DNA of 64,000 nucleotides from Petunia secreta (GCA_029990175.1 JARKIP010000064.1:15084001-15148000), one strand, 5' to 3'; positions 22,474 to 34,672 are shown, counted from the first letter of the stretch. Notes: generated by a model from the letters alone, not told the origin. Made by a program: numbers and translations.

Positions 22474-25387
22474 CTAAGGGTTCTCCCCATCGGCATCTTC
22501 ACTGCCCTCTTCGGCACCTTCGCCCTCTTCATCGCCTTCGGGTTCGCCATTATCCGAACCCTCGCTCGAAGGAAGATCATCCACAATCTTCTGAGCCTCG
22601 GCAGCGGCCTCCCTTGCTTTGGCAATCTCCTCTTCGAGTACGATTTGCCTAGCTTGGACTTGCTCAAGCGTGCTAACCCTAGTCTTAACGACGGTCCATG
22701 CTTCCTCAAACTTCGCCCTCGTCGCTTTGACTTCGGCCCGCTAGTTGAGGTAAGCAACTTTGCCTTCGAGCTCAGAGATCCGGCCCCGAAGATATGGCAC
22801 TTGGTCCACTTGGCTCTGTAGCCCAATGAGCTTGGCGTTGTATTCATCAAGTTTACCGTGATACTTTTCGCCCGCTTCAAGCACTGCGGTCCTGGCCTTG
22901 AAGAGTTAAGCTTCAAGACGAGCATTTTCAAGGCTCAACCTCGAACGCTCAGTGGTAAACTCGTTCGTCGCAGCCTGAACCCTAGCCTCAGCAGACTCTA
23001 CAACGCCACGGAGATCAGCTTCAGCCTTAGCCGAAGCTTCATTAGCACGCTCCAGCTCCTCATTTAAGGTGGCAAACTTTGCTTCCAATTCGGCGATTCT
23101 TCCTCTAAGCCCTCTCTTCTGCTCACCCCAAGCAGCGGTCGCTGCCTGAATCTGTTCGACCCGCTCATGCTCGAGGTGAACAGCTTGCAGCGCGAGGACC
23201 AAACTTTGCGTAAAAACAAAAGGTTAATATCAGAAGAAAGAAATGACAAGTTATGCGAATGAAGTGCACTAAGACTTACCCAAAGGGCAGAAGAAGCTGA
23301 GACACCCATCAAACTCATAGGGCTAAGATTCCGAAGGGCGTGAGCCTCGGTCGGGCCAAGCATGGAATCAAGGGCGGCAACATCTTCTTTGGTAGGATCT
23401 AGCAAGTTGGCTTCGGGAACAATCTCAAACGCCCGAGGTACAGTGCTAGAAGACTTTGGCAAGACTCGAGAGGCTTTAACCGTGCTCTTGATCAAACCCT
23501 CGCCTACTCTAGCCTTGCCCTTTCGCTTTGCAGCCTCTTGATCAGACTCCTCTACGTTTATTACCTCGGTCGCTCTAGCGACCTCAGTACTTGGCTCTGG
23601 AATCGTCTCAGAGGCCGGCTCTAGCGCCACCTCGGGAGCCATGGGATGAATCTTCTCATCACTGGGCTCATCAATAAGGCCTCGGCGCTTTACGGTCGTT
23701 GCTTCGGCAGCAGGAGCAGTAGCCTCTTCAACCCGAGGTCCCTTCGCTGCGCGATTTGACTCATCTCTTTTTCTTTTGGAGCCTGGGGAAGGAAGGGGAA
23801 CAATTTGATTAGCATGGGATAAGGTAAGAGTGGAGACACACAAAAATCGACCTAGGAAAATTTCATCACCTTGTGATGTCCCTTGGCCCGATGAGCTTTT
23901 GGCCTTCTTATCTATGGCGATCTGCCTCGCCAAACTCGCCATCTTAGCGACACCCTCGGTGATGTCAAGCACTTTCCTCTCTCTCTCTTTCTTTTCTTTC
24001 TTATCCTCTTTCTCTTCTCCTTCCCAATCTCCCTTTGCCTCGATCTCCTCCTCCTCCTCTTCGGCGTCCTTCACAGCCCTGTTAGGGAAACCTGAATGAA
24101 GGGAAAGAAAATCAGAGTATAGTAATTCAAAGCGAGTTTAAGGAATCGCAAGCGTAGATACGCGGCTTACCATGCCTCTTTCATATCCATCGGTTCCCCT
24201 CCAGGCCGGCTAAAATCATCCATTGCCGGCGCGGGCCCTTCTCCGACTGCATGACCTCGGTAACCCACTCAAGCAAATTCCTCGGTGGGTTAACTGGAAC
24301 CTTTTCAGCTGCAAATCATAGATAAGAAAACAAGTGTCAGCTACGGCAGTTGAGTGCCGAAGGGGAAACAAAAACAAATACTTACGCTGGGCATTCCACT
24401 CTTAGGGATAAGCACATACCGATCGTTCCAACCTCGGTCTCCATAGTCTTCGATTTTACTCAAGATCGCATAAGACCCCCGAGGCAGGAGGGCTACCAAC
24501 CCGGCTTTATGAAAATAGGGGTAGTAAAGGGAGATCAAGTGTTGGAAAGTGAAGGGCAATCCAGCTATGTCGCTCAAATATTCGAGGGCCTGAACAACTC
24601 TCTAAACCTTGGGCCCCAATTGAGCCAAACACAAGTTGTAAGATCTACAAAATTTGTCAATTATAGGGTGGACCGGCAGGTCGAATCCTATGGTGAATGG
24701 GTATGTAAAGACCGAAGAATACCCTTCAACGTGAGTAGAAACATCTGTGTACGGAGCCGAGACTCTAATCTCTACTTCGGGCCCCCAACGGCAGTCAGCC
24801 CGAACCGCCTCAATCATATCTTCGGTTATGATACTTGGAGCAATATGAACCGGTATATTCCTTTTCTTTCCCTTCTGAGCATCGGACTGAGCGTGGACCT
24901 TCAAGTCCTTATCGTTGTTGAAATTCGAAGGGATGACCAACTGAGGGTCAATCTTCACTTCGAGAGGAATTTTCCTCCTCGATTTCTTTGAAATACCAGC
25001 TTCGGTCTGAGGACTCCCCTTGCTGGCTTCGGCTTCGCCCCTTTGGCCACTGGCCCCTCCACTCACTTCGGTTCCACCCGATGAGCCACCAACCTCCTTG
25101 ACACTGGTGACGTCATCCCCCTCGACGTCACCCCTGTCGTCGTCGTGGTCGTCACCACCAACATCGACATCAACGTCGTAGCTAACCTTCACAGTGTCGC
25201 GACCAGCCCTCGCCTTGCGCCGCTTAGGGACAATGGCCGTCGACGTGGCCTCGCTGCCACCCTCCGCCTCGACTACCTGCAGTGGAGGCACGGTGGCTAT
25301 GAAGTCTCCACTCATAGCCGCAGCGGCAAAATGTTTCGCCCTCTCGCCGGAGTCGCTATAGCCATGGCCAGAATTTCTAGCCGACAT
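22474..25387 (-). pseudogene. Antisense spliced gene inside the Tat element (Transposase_28 / 'putative gypsy-type transposon' protein)
   Basis: Opposite to gag-pol, between integrase and the 3' LTR. It starts with ATG at 25385-25387 (MSARNSGHGYSDSGERAKHF). Five exons with GT-AG borders can be drawn: 25387-24386, 24308-24172, 24091-23870, 23782-23280, 23203-22474. Exon 1 ends in a conserved domain (EDMIEAVRADCRWGPEVEIR, FTYPFTIGFDLPVHPIIDKF, LPFTFQHLISLYYPYF) that I recall as Pfam 'putative gypsy type transposon'. Exon 3 is Glu/Lys-rich, exon 4 Pro/Ser/Glu-rich, and exon 5 a long coiled coil (RGRIAELEAKFATLNEELER) with an acidic tail ending at TAG 22474-22476. Breaks: TAG at 24602-24604 where Trp fits, a frame change in exon 2, stops in exon 5. 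Antisense ORFs are known in Tat elements (e.g. Grande); function unknown. Confidence 0.78.
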
Positions 25388-25508
25388 GATGATGATCAGA
25401 TGGGAAGGAAGATTAAGAAAGTTTCTTAAAGATTATAGGTTTTTCTTCTCTGTGATTCCACTGTATATCAAGAGTTTTTCAAGTGAAGAAGAAGATTGCT
25501 AAGAGAGG

Positions 25509-25531
25509 TATTTATAGGGGATGTACACGTG
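25509..25531 (-). promoter_or_regulatory. TATA box and G-box upstream of the antisense gene
   Basis: On the minus strand CTATAAATA lies at 25509-25517 and a palindromic CACGTG (G-box core) at 25526-25531, about 120 bp before the antisense start codon. The spacing suits a pol II promoter that fires into the element, opposite to the LTR promoter. Confidence 0.6.
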
Positions 25532-25753
25532 CAAGTTGAAGAAGCAATGATGACTGTAGCGATGGAGAAAGCGAAAAGTCGGCGCGACCGTTCGGGGCCC
25601 AACCAACGGTCGCCACGTAATGTGGAACAGTAATCCGAAAGACGTGCAACTTTTTGAAATTCTTGGATAGGGTTGAGCCACGTCGGCTTCTCGCTCAAAT
25701 TCATTCCATTCCTCGATGACCTCGGTGTTCATCCGAGGTGTGGAGGGACTATC

Positions 25754-26310
25754 TGTATTGGGTAAAAATTGATGTGTTCGGTTAGCACCTCAGCATGATA
25801 AATCGAAAAGAAAACGAGTTGATGCTCCGAAGGAAAATGATCAAAGCCGTCAACCAAGTTACCGAAGGCAAGCTTCAATATCACCACCGAAGGCGAGCCG
25901 CAAGCTGAGCTTCGGTGACATCCTTTCCAGCCAAACAACAAGGTCATGCCACCGAAGTCACATACTTGAACTTCGGTGGAACACCTCGGTTCCAGCGGCT
26001 TTGAAGCCCATTACTTCAGCCCACTAACTCCTTCCATTAATGCCCAGAACGTGGTTCTAAGTATGATTGATAGTGGAGAACGTGGGCAGGGCCCCTAGGC
26101 TTATAAATAATACTTCATTTTGTATTGTAGGCATTCAGAAATACTTACAGAAACTCCGACAAAATTTGTACTCGCTACAATATATTGAAATCCAGTTATT
26201 TTCTCGTATTTTACGATTATTCTTGGCATTTATCGACTTTGATACGAAGTTTTGTTTATTTTCTAACCCAAATTCGATTTGTGGTCCTAAAACTGATTTA
26301 GGCCCATACA
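25754..26310 (+). repeat. 3' LTR of the Tat element
   Basis: 557 bp, the same length as the 5' LTR. It is preceded by GTGTGGAGGGACTATC, a purine-rich tract that can serve as PPT, and followed by the AAAAG duplication. It differs from the 5' LTR by scattered substitutions, mostly transitions. Confidence 0.93.
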
Positions 26311-27008
26311 AAAAGTACTTTTGATAAATAATTTGTATTTGGCTAATCTTTACAAAAAGTAATTTTGAGTGTCAAATTACGAAAAGGACATCCTAGTTCA
26401 TTTTGCATTTGGATTAATAGAAACAAAAAATAATTTTAAATGTTTATAAAAAACGACTTTAATTAAAAAAATTATTTAGTTAAAATAGAAAAGATAAAGT
26501 AAAAGATATAAATTTAAGCTATTGAACAACATAAAATATAGTTAAATCAAAGTGATAATGGAATTAAGAATTTCTTATAATTACTTACTTTTAAAAGATT
26601 GTTTAAAGAATAGGAGATCTTATATATAGTGATAGAAATATCTAAAAATAAAAATTAGTCCTAAAAGAGAGAGTATTTGTAAAAGTACATAGTAGGAAAA
26701 AAATAGGAAAAAGAGAAATATAATTTTGTTTTGAGAGATATGGTTAATTAATGAGGAATAATTTGGTAAATATGAATTTTTAGTAAGGATATTTTTGTCT
26801 TGGAAAAATTAATAAACTGCTTCTGCTTTTTGAAAAAAGCAGGTATTTGTAGCTTCTCCCCAAAAGCAGAAAAACTGCTTCTGCTTCTACCTAAAAGTAT
26901 TTTTTTTTTGGCCAAACACCTCAAAATTCTAAAAAAAAAAATACTTTTTCTTGAAAAAAAAAAAGAAGCATTTTTTATTTTGGAGATACAATGCCAAACA
27001 GGCTAGAG

Positions 27009-27403
27009 TATTAATTAGTAGTCTCTAAGAACCCCTAGTGAAATTAAAAACATGAACTAAGAAAAGAAATTACTTCGATAATTTTTGAATGATGTCTAGA
27101 GAGACCATGATTTTTTTTAAAATTTAGTACATAACTAGAGAAAGGAAATTATGTTAATTACAAGTATTGTTAAGATTCTGATTGCCTTTTTTGTGTTTTT
27201 TACCTATTTTTATACATTAATTGTTCTGTTAATTATATAAATAAAAAGTTACCAATATTTATTTAAAAGATTAAATGATGGTATATAATTTTTTGTATAC
27301 CAACCATGCGTAGAACTTAAACTCTTTGATTTTAACTGTTTGTACATCAAAATACAAAGTGTTGTTCTTTTTGTATGATTCGTGGTGGCATAATATGATA
27401 ATA
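27009..27403. other. AT-rich spacer, nothing recognised
   Basis: Noncoding sequence between the interrupted inverted-repeat element and a Stowaway-like MITE. No feature can be supported. Confidence 0.4.
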
Positions 27404-27677
27404 CTCGCTCCGGTCTATTTTAGTTGGAAAAGTTGACTTTGCACACATCTTAAGAAATCATAAATAAGCATAATATTTTTACTAATTTACCTTTTATCTT
27501 CTTGGTATGTTCAAAAAAGCGCTACTAATATTGAGGTATTTGTATTTTTCAATAACATTTAATATTAAGGATATTATGGAAAAAAGGGTAAATTTTACCA
27601 TGATATTCTAAATTAACAAACATTTGGGACCTTTTATAAATGGAATACCTTACAATTAAAATGGATCGGAGGAAGTA
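27402..27677. mobile_element. Stowaway-like MITE, 272 bp
   Basis: The left end CTCGCTCCGGTCTATTTTAG and right end TAAAATGGATCGGAGGAAG form imperfect inverted repeats of the CTCCCTCCGTCC type, with TA on both sides (27402-27403, 27676-27677). This fits Tc1/mariner-derived Stowaway MITEs. The interior is AT-rich and noncoding. Confidence 0.75.
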
Positions 27678-27683
27678 CTAGTG

Positions 27684-27960
27684 AGTTAGTCCCTCTTTCC
27701 CAAATTAGTTGACGCTTTAGCAAGATTTATTTGTCCCAAATTAGTTGGCGTTTTAGGATTTCAAGATACTTTTTGTCAACTCTTTCCAACTATACCCATA
27801 TTTAATAAGGAGTATTTCTCAGAAAACTTTAATAGTCTAATATTGAAAATGTGGTCAATAGGGGTAAAATAGTAAAATACATATTTTATTTATTGATTTC
27901 TTAATGGATATGCAGAAGCTGAAGGCGTTGGAACGGGTACTAATAAATTGGGATCTTCGT
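27684..27960. mobile_element. Second, degenerate Stowaway-like MITE
   Basis: It begins GTTAGTCCCTCTTTCCCAAA and its right part near 27940-27950 reads CTAATAAATTGGGATC, an eroded inverse. A short repeat CCCAAATTAGTTG occurs twice near the left end. Ends are imprecise and no clean duplication is seen. Confidence 0.4.
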
Positions 27961-28555
27961 GACCAAAACAGAAAGAGAATAATTTGAAATAACAAAGAAA
28001 TGGAGTAGAAGAACGGTTCTTTTCTAGAAATGATACCCATGTGGATTTCTGCAAAAGAAGAAATAAATAAATTAAAAAAGACTGCATGTTCTTAAATCCT
28101 GGAGCTAAGAAAACATGATGGGATAATGCACGACTGTTGGAAATTCCAAGGGTTACGTATCTTTTTTAATTGTCACCTTTATTGTTACTCTGTTTAATTT
28201 TTCCTGTTTTGAAAATTATACATATGAATTATAAGAGAATGAGATCACCATGTTGTATACATGTATGAACCCAAGGAACAAGCTTTTACAAAATATTCCA
28301 GTGGTTTTTTGTAAATGCATTTTCTATTTCTCAGTAGGGAAATGGAGTACCCAAAGTTGTTGCATGAATATACTTGCAACTCCAAATAAGTCAACTAAGT
28401 CCACTTTTCTTTAATCTAATAACACTGCAAAATCCATCACTTGTGAGATCACAGTGATATGTATTTTGAATGATTCTTTTTAAAAGAAAATTCCTATTAC
28501 AGCAGGGATAAATGATGATAGAAAGAGCAGCACTTGTTGTGTAGAGCAATTTCGC
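27961..28555. other. Noncoding spacer, nothing recognised
   Basis: No gene or repeat structure supported. Confidence 0.4.
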
Positions 28556-28740
28556 CAGTGGCGGAGCTAGAAGGGGGTTCGGATTCGGCCGAACCCCCTA
28601 ACTTTGGTCCTAACATTGTATTTGTCTTACAAAATTCAAATAATATGTACTAATTATTGATTTAGAACTCCGTAATTTTAAAAGATTAAAATTTTGAACC
28701 CCTAAACTTTAAATCTTGGCTTCGCCTCTGATTATTTCGC
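28549..28740. mobile_element. Short inverted-repeat MITE, about 175 bp
   Basis: CAGTGGCGGAGCT at 28556 and GGCTTCGCCTCTG ending at 28730 are imperfect inverted repeats. ATTTCGC occurs just before the left end (28549-28555) and again at 28734-28740, a probable target duplication (8-bp, one mismatch and a small offset), suggesting a hAT-type MITE. An internal hairpin GGGGGTTCGG/CCGAACCCCC lies next to the left end. Confidence 0.6.
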
Positions 28741-30583
28741 TGATACAACTGAACAATAAGCATAGGTGTTTTTATTGTTATTATTTTATTTGTTGCCCTA
28801 GTGAATTTGACCTTTGCCCTCGCAATATCTCCAAATGTTGGAGCAAATAAGATAATCATAAGAAAATCGAGTTTGACCAACTGTTGTTGCTCTTTGTCTC
28901 TCACTTCTTCTTCTTCTTTTTTCCAAAAAAATATTTGGTTTAATATACAATTCGCACTATACGTATGAGATATTTGCTAGTTTCTATGTTAACTAAGATT
29001 AGTGGTGGAACCAAAAAATTATTCAAAGTTATACAAGTGTAGGATTTGAAGTTAATATGTGACTTGAACAATTTTGAACCCTTTGTTGTTTTACTATAGT
29101 AAAATTTTGTTTTTTGTCAAGGGATCGAATTCAAGAGATACTAAAAAAAACTCAATTTTGCTATATTTGTACATTATAATTTTCAAACGAAAATAATAAA
29201 TTGAACCTCAATCCTCTTAACTTAGATCCATCTATTGTTAAGACCAACTAATTATTTATTGTTTCCAAGTCACTAGAATCATGTAAAGAAACTCATTAGC
29301 ATTTCAAAATTCGATGTTGTAGTTCTTAATTCCATAACTAAGCATGACATTTTTAGACATCTTTAAAATTTCTAGAGGAAAAAATTGTGAATTGCAAATA
29401 AAATATAAATGCAACGTTAATGGACCACAAAAAGAACTGTTAAATTAAATATTAGACACAGTTGACTATGAAATTCACTCACCTAACTAAGCGTGACTTT
29501 GCACAAATGTTCCTACTTCCTCATCGCAATGTACTAATCACTAATCAGCAAAACACTGTTCATAAGCAGTAACTAAATATAGATTTAGCGTTTTGTGGTC
29601 CATTATAGGAACCAGTGAAGATAGAATCCAGAGCCCATGATAAACCATTAGTATAATTTAGGTGCTCTTTTTTTACTTACTTTTTTGAGATTTTTGACTT
29701 TTTTAAGGGGACCCTTTTAATTTGTTTTTATATAAATATATAATGTTGGTTCAATAGTGACTCTACGAAGTGGTGCACATAATTTTGTAGTTCCCTATTG
29801 GTGAATTTCCTAGTATTAAACTAGCAACTTGCACATGAATTGTGAGTGACTTTGGCCTTTGGGGACCCAGAAAAGCATGCTTTGGGAATTTTCTATATAA
29901 AGAAACTGAAATTTCTGTTTATAGAAAGATGGGAATGGATCTCGAGCACTGGTTTTTCTGCAGACGAGGAAACCATGACTTCATAAAATAATGTAATTTT
30001 TCTAAGCTGCTACCACAGTTTGTTGTTAGCAGATACTCTAATTTATAATTTAGCTATTGCTTAAAGTGGAAGCCTATTGTCTGACATACACAAACTAGAT
30101 GTGCCAATAATAGAGCTTAATCTTGACTAATATATGTACTTAATTATTAGTAAAGATTGTATTAATTAATGATTAAATTACTTTATCCAATCGAATCGAA
30201 TTCAACTGGAGTAAATAACTGGACAACAATACACATTCTCAACGTCCTTTCTCCTTTCTTACTCTTCCAGAGTTGGTTTAAAGAGAGACGATTCTGCCTC
30301 CTAGTGAAGAAGAAAATTTCCAAATACTTTCAACAAGTTAATTAAGACATAGAAGTGGAGACTCTAAACTCTACGCTGATATATGACCATCAACAATGAA
30401 AGAATCTACTAATCAAGTGGCTTCCCCTTTCAGATTTATTATTTTACTTGACTTCTTAGTATTAGAAATTAACGACTTCTAAGTTCTAACTCTTGTGCAC
30501 ATTTCTCGAATTTCACCATGAAATATAATTATTCGTTGTTTAGAAATAGAGTTGTTTGTATAAGTATATATCGTTTCTTAGGG
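28741..30583. other. AT-rich intergenic DNA, nothing recognised
   Basis: No coding exon, LTR or inverted-repeat element could be supported on either strand. Confidence 0.45.
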
Positions 30584-31400
30584 TTAGGGGTGTTCATGGG
30601 GCGGTACGGTTCGAGTTTGAGTTTATCGGTAATGGTATATCAGTTAACGGTATGTGATTATGTAAAACCAATACCGTACCGATAAGCTATCGGTTATCGG
30701 TAGCTAATAGTTCGGTAGTTAACGGTTCGGTAACCGGTATTACTTGTACCACCGAAGTAATGCGCGAATTCTCGTTAGTTGGTTGTCAGTATCTAACATT
30801 TCTCATTAAAAAATCAAGAGGTTGGCCTTCAGCGTTTTTAGCTCAAACAGTTTGAAGTTTTTGATGTGGAATTGTTAGACATTCAAGATTGCAAAGGGAG
30901 GACAATAGGCTTCTAGCCTTCTACTCTGATGTTGTGTGCAATTGAGCATTAATGTGAATATTTCAATCGCAATTGTTCCTTGACAATCGGAAGAGACAAT
31001 TTTTTCCTACTAATGACTGATCTATGACTCGCAAAATCAATTATAAAATGGGTCAGACCCAATAATTAAAGTGGAATGAGTATTGATTAATAACCACTAA
31101 TAATAATAATAATAATAGTTTAAGTATAACCTATAAATTAAAGTTGTAAATTAAAATTTAAAAGACTTAATATACTAATAATAAATAAAATAAATTATAT
31201 AAAAATTATAAAAATATCTTATCGGTTATCGGTACGGTAACGGTAATGATATATAGAAACTATTACCGTACCGATATCTTATCGGTATTGAAAAATGAAT
31301 ACTATTATCGAACCAATAACCGTTATACCGACACCATTATGCTTATCGGTAGTGGTGGCAGTTCGGCTATCGGTACCGGTTCGGTTTTGCACACCCCTAA
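30584..31400. mobile_element. Inverted-repeat DNA element with TTAGGGGTGT ends, about 0.8 kb
   Basis: The left end TTAGGGGTGTTCATGGGGCG and right end GGTTTTGCACACCCCTAA are inverted. Both flanks carry dense CGGTAACGGTA/TATCGGTT motifs that pair with each other (about 30600-30760 against 31210-31390), so the element can fold into a long hairpin. This is a common plant hAT-like MITE pattern. The middle (30760-31200) is AT-rich filler. A convincing duplication was not found. Confidence 0.6.
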
Positions 31401-32825
31401 ATAGGGTTGTTGGAGTCAACCATGCATGTATAATAATCAATATATGATTTAGCAAACACTAACTAGTGATAGCATCAACAATATCTCAATCAAGAAGAAG
31501 ATTTTTGTTCATTTTTTAACTTTATGTGCTTAATACTATTTGGCGTACTATAAGTGGGATTTGGATTCTAATTACGATGCTTCCCACTTACTATTTCCAA
31601 AGTTTCTCTTTTTAAAAATAAATATATATTGATATTATCATGCTTTCATAGTTATTACTTGCTATTAGTTCTACAAGAATATTATCAGGAGAGCAAACCA
31701 AAAGGCAAAAGCCTTATTGAGAGACTGGTAATGACCAATATATATATACACCAATAAGTGCTTCTACTATGGATGATGATGCAACATATAATATCTAAAA
31801 TAAGCAGAGAGAAGCATCTTCAAATAAAAATAAGAATAATAGCAATGGTAGTAAATTAAGTGCTAATCAGAGTATTTTTGTTCTCTCGTTATGTTCTTTT
31901 TTTAAAAGAAAAAAAGGAGGAAAAAAAAGGAGTAAGGAAGATAAGAGCATTGTCCTTCCCTCCATAGAATAATTCAACCAAAACAAAGACTTTGATGCGG
32001 TTGGCAATAATTAAAAATCTCAAAAGTGGGAGATGATTAAGATGCTACCATATATATTACTAGGTTGGTGGGCTACAAATTACAATATCGACATATATCT
32101 AAAACTAGTACTTAATTAACTAATAAAACTAAGGCTTAAAAAGCCAGCTGATTTTGACAGAGCGATAAAGTTGACAAAAGTTACATAATTTTAATAATAA
32201 CTAATGCAGATTCTTGTTTAAGGAGTTGATTAACGTAAATTATTATATTTTAAAGCTGTACTATTTTTGTACAGCATATATATCATGTGTTAGAATTGTG
32301 ATTGGTTCGACACACGCTCAATACATAATTATCTTATGGAATTTAATTTACTTTCTTTAAGATTGTAAACAAGATTTTCATCTTTGAAATGACAAGATGC
32401 TTGTATAGTTTTTAAATATACTCGAGATTTGAAAACCAATGCTTATAACCATTAGCTAGACAAAAAGTCTACATTTGCAACCACTAACTCGGTACAATTT
32501 CCTTTATACAACTCGGTCCAATTAAATTTCGAGTATTTTAGGTGGCGAAAATTGAGAAACTTTTTTGTTTTCTTTCTTTGTGCTTGGTAAACTTGAAATT
32601 GGTTGGCTGCAGAAAAAAAAAAACAAAAGATTCTTCATAATTTTAGAAGAAAATGCCTACGAAGTATTTCACAGATTTTCACCAAATCATCGCTTTCTTC
32701 TCAACCATGAGGAATACTGAGGATTCAAATATTAATAACTTGATACTTCTGAAACCCAAGAATATGAGTACTTATTTTCCTTTGCTTTGGGGTTAAAAGA
32801 GTGTGTACATGAGCTTATGATTAGA
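31401..32825. other. AT-rich intergenic DNA, nothing recognised
   Basis: No gene or transposon structure supported. Confidence 0.45.
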
Positions 32826-32828
32826 TAC

Positions 32829-32960
32829 CACTACTAAAATAATCGGCATTTTCGATCGCCGGTTTTCGACCGAAAATCGATCGAACCACTATTTCGACCG
32901 ATTTTCGGTCGAATAAAAAAAAATTTAAAAAGCTTTCGACCGAAATTCGGTCGAACGTGC
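32829..32960. repeat. Left terminal and subterminal repeats of the CACTA element
   Basis: The TIR is followed by three inverted copies of a motif like TTCGACCGATTTTCGGTCGA (about 32866-32955). Such palindromic subterminal repeats are the known binding sites for the TNPA-type protein in En/Spm elements. Confidence 0.85.
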
Positions 32961-34479
32961 GGTTGGAACACCCGAAAATAATAATCAGCAGAACCCCTTT
33001 CCCCATTTCTATCTTCTTCCCCAAAACACACAAACTCTCTCTAAACCCCACCCCCCAACCTCTATACCCTGTAACGACCCCAAATAGTCGTTTCGAGAAT
33101 CGGACCTCGATTTGCGTGTCGACAATCCCAAAAGCTCCGTAAGGTCCATTATGACATGCCTGAAATTTTTAGCTAAAACGAACTTTGTTAGATAGGTATC
33201 GGAGAAAGACATCCGTTTCGGATATTCGTTAAGGCTAAAAGAGGTTTCGGAGCTCGATTTGAGTAAACGAACTCTGATGAGAGATCTGAGGGTTCCTTTA
33301 GGTTCGTATCGTCATTTGTGACTTGTAGCAACTTTCGAATTTGGATTCCGGGGTCGTTTGATTAAAATTCGCTATTTTGGCGAAAGTCGAAATTTGACCC
33401 TTTCCCGTGGGATCCACTTTTTGAGTTCTAGAGATCCGAATTGAGTTTCGTCTTGACGAGCATGTCACACAAGTCTTGTATGACTTTTGTACAAAATTTG
33501 GGGTCATTCCGAGCTTCGTAGGGTCCCGTTCGGACCCAAAAACAGTGGCTGACCTGGTGCAAAGCAAAAAAAGCTGCTGAATTCTGTTTTTTACTATTCA
33601 GTCGGAAAGAAATCAATTTTTCAGATCAATCCATAAGGAATTAGAAAAAAGTCAAAACATGAAAGTTGTAGCTCTTTGAGTTGTGGTTGTAATTCCACCA
33701 ACCTTGTATCATTTGGACATTTCTATAAAAAGTTATGGGCATTTTACTGAAAGCTATCCAGTGAGGTACAATTTGGACAGCATGTGGTACGACTCTTTAA
33801 AGCTGCGAGCTCCTATATATACTAGGGCAGGCATTCATTTTATTTTCATGTTTTGAGCTTCTAAAAGTGATTCCAAGGGGAATTTGAAGTACCAAAATCA
33901 TTCCTAAACACAAGGTAACTATTCTTACCCATTTTTAACGCTTTAATCCGTGGATCAAAGTGACGATCCTTGGAAAGAGGGTTTGAACCCTAGATTTGTG
34001 AAATGGGAAAAATGATCGAGTTGGACTCGGGTATGTATAATATGATACTTTTGGACTTATGGAAGTATGGGGAGTCCGGAAACATAAATTTTACGGGTTT
34101 TTGGGTACGTCCGACCCGGGGGTATTTTGGTAAATTGCCTCTTAAATTGCGTAAGGGCTTAGAATCCTTTCCTCACATGCTTACGAGTGCGACACTATTT
34201 CTTTGGCTCAGAGAGGAGTCTCACGGAGGCACATCGTTTGAGAAAGGAGGTCGTTCCTTAGCCACTTGAGCCGATTTTGAGGTAAGTGAGACTTGACCTT
34301 TATTTTGCTTGCGGATAAGATTTGATCTTGCTAAGTAAGATGTCGAGTACTTAATTGACTAGCATTGTCTAGTAGATAGTATTATGTACTACTCGTTATA
34401 TTTATACAAAAATGAGAAAGCACAAACGTGACTTGTGCATAGTCGATGTTGTGTGCCGGTGTATTATTGATATGCTCTA

Positions 34480-34672
34480 GCGACAGAGGCCGGTGGTGCG
34501 TTATGACCTAGAAGCGAAATTCCATCTAGGAACAGAGGCCGGTGGTGCGTTATGACCTAGATGTGGAGACTTATAGGGACAGAGGCTTGTGGTGCGTTAT
34601 GACCTATAAGTAAAGTTGTTTATAGGGACAGATGCCTGTGGTGCGTTATGACCTATAAACAAAGCCGCACAG
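34480..34672. repeat. Four-copy tandem repeat (about 50-60 bp) within the solo LTR
   Basis: Each unit contains GACAGAGGC then GGTGGTGCGTTATGACCTA. Units differ in the spacer that follows, and the last two read GGCTTGTGG and TGCCTGTGG. It is an LTR-internal minisatellite. Confidence 0.85.

Larger units (their letters stand above)
15504..26315 (+). mobile_element. Ty3/gypsy LTR retrotransposon, Tat lineage, structurally complete, coding capacity decayed
   Basis: Two LTRs of equal length (557 bp; 15509-16065 and 25754-26310), both TGTATTGGG...CCCATACA, are flanked by the 5-bp duplication AAAAG (15504-15508, 26311-26315). Behind the 5' LTR is AATTGGCGTCGTCTGTGGGG, a Tat-type primer-binding site. 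The plus strand carries gag, protease, RT, RNase H, a second (archaeal-type) RNase H, and integrase, in that order; the dual RNase H marks the Tat/Ogre/Retand group. The 3' third (22474-25387) carries a minus-strand gene. Many stops and frameshifts make the element non-autonomous today. The LTRs differ at scattered positions, so the insertion is not recent. Confidence 0.93.
15402..27008. mobile_element. Inverted-repeat DNA element (hAT-like MITE?) interrupted by the Tat retrotransposon
   Basis: Left end TAGAGCCTATTTGG (15402-15415) and right end CCAAACAGGCTAGAG (26994-27008) are inverted relative to each other, with TAGAG on both outer sides as a possible duplication. Removing the 10.8-kb retrotransposon leaves about 790 bp of AT-rich DNA with repeated AAAAGTACTTTT and CTGCTTCTGCTT motifs, typical of abundant Solanaceae MITEs. 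It has no coding capacity. The superfamily is uncertain. Confidence 0.55.

Noticed and set aside
22422..22931. 169-codon minus-strand Arg/Lys/Ser-rich ORF
   Set aside because: It is the wrong frame of the coiled-coil exon of the antisense gene; the correct frame gives heptads and an acidic tail.
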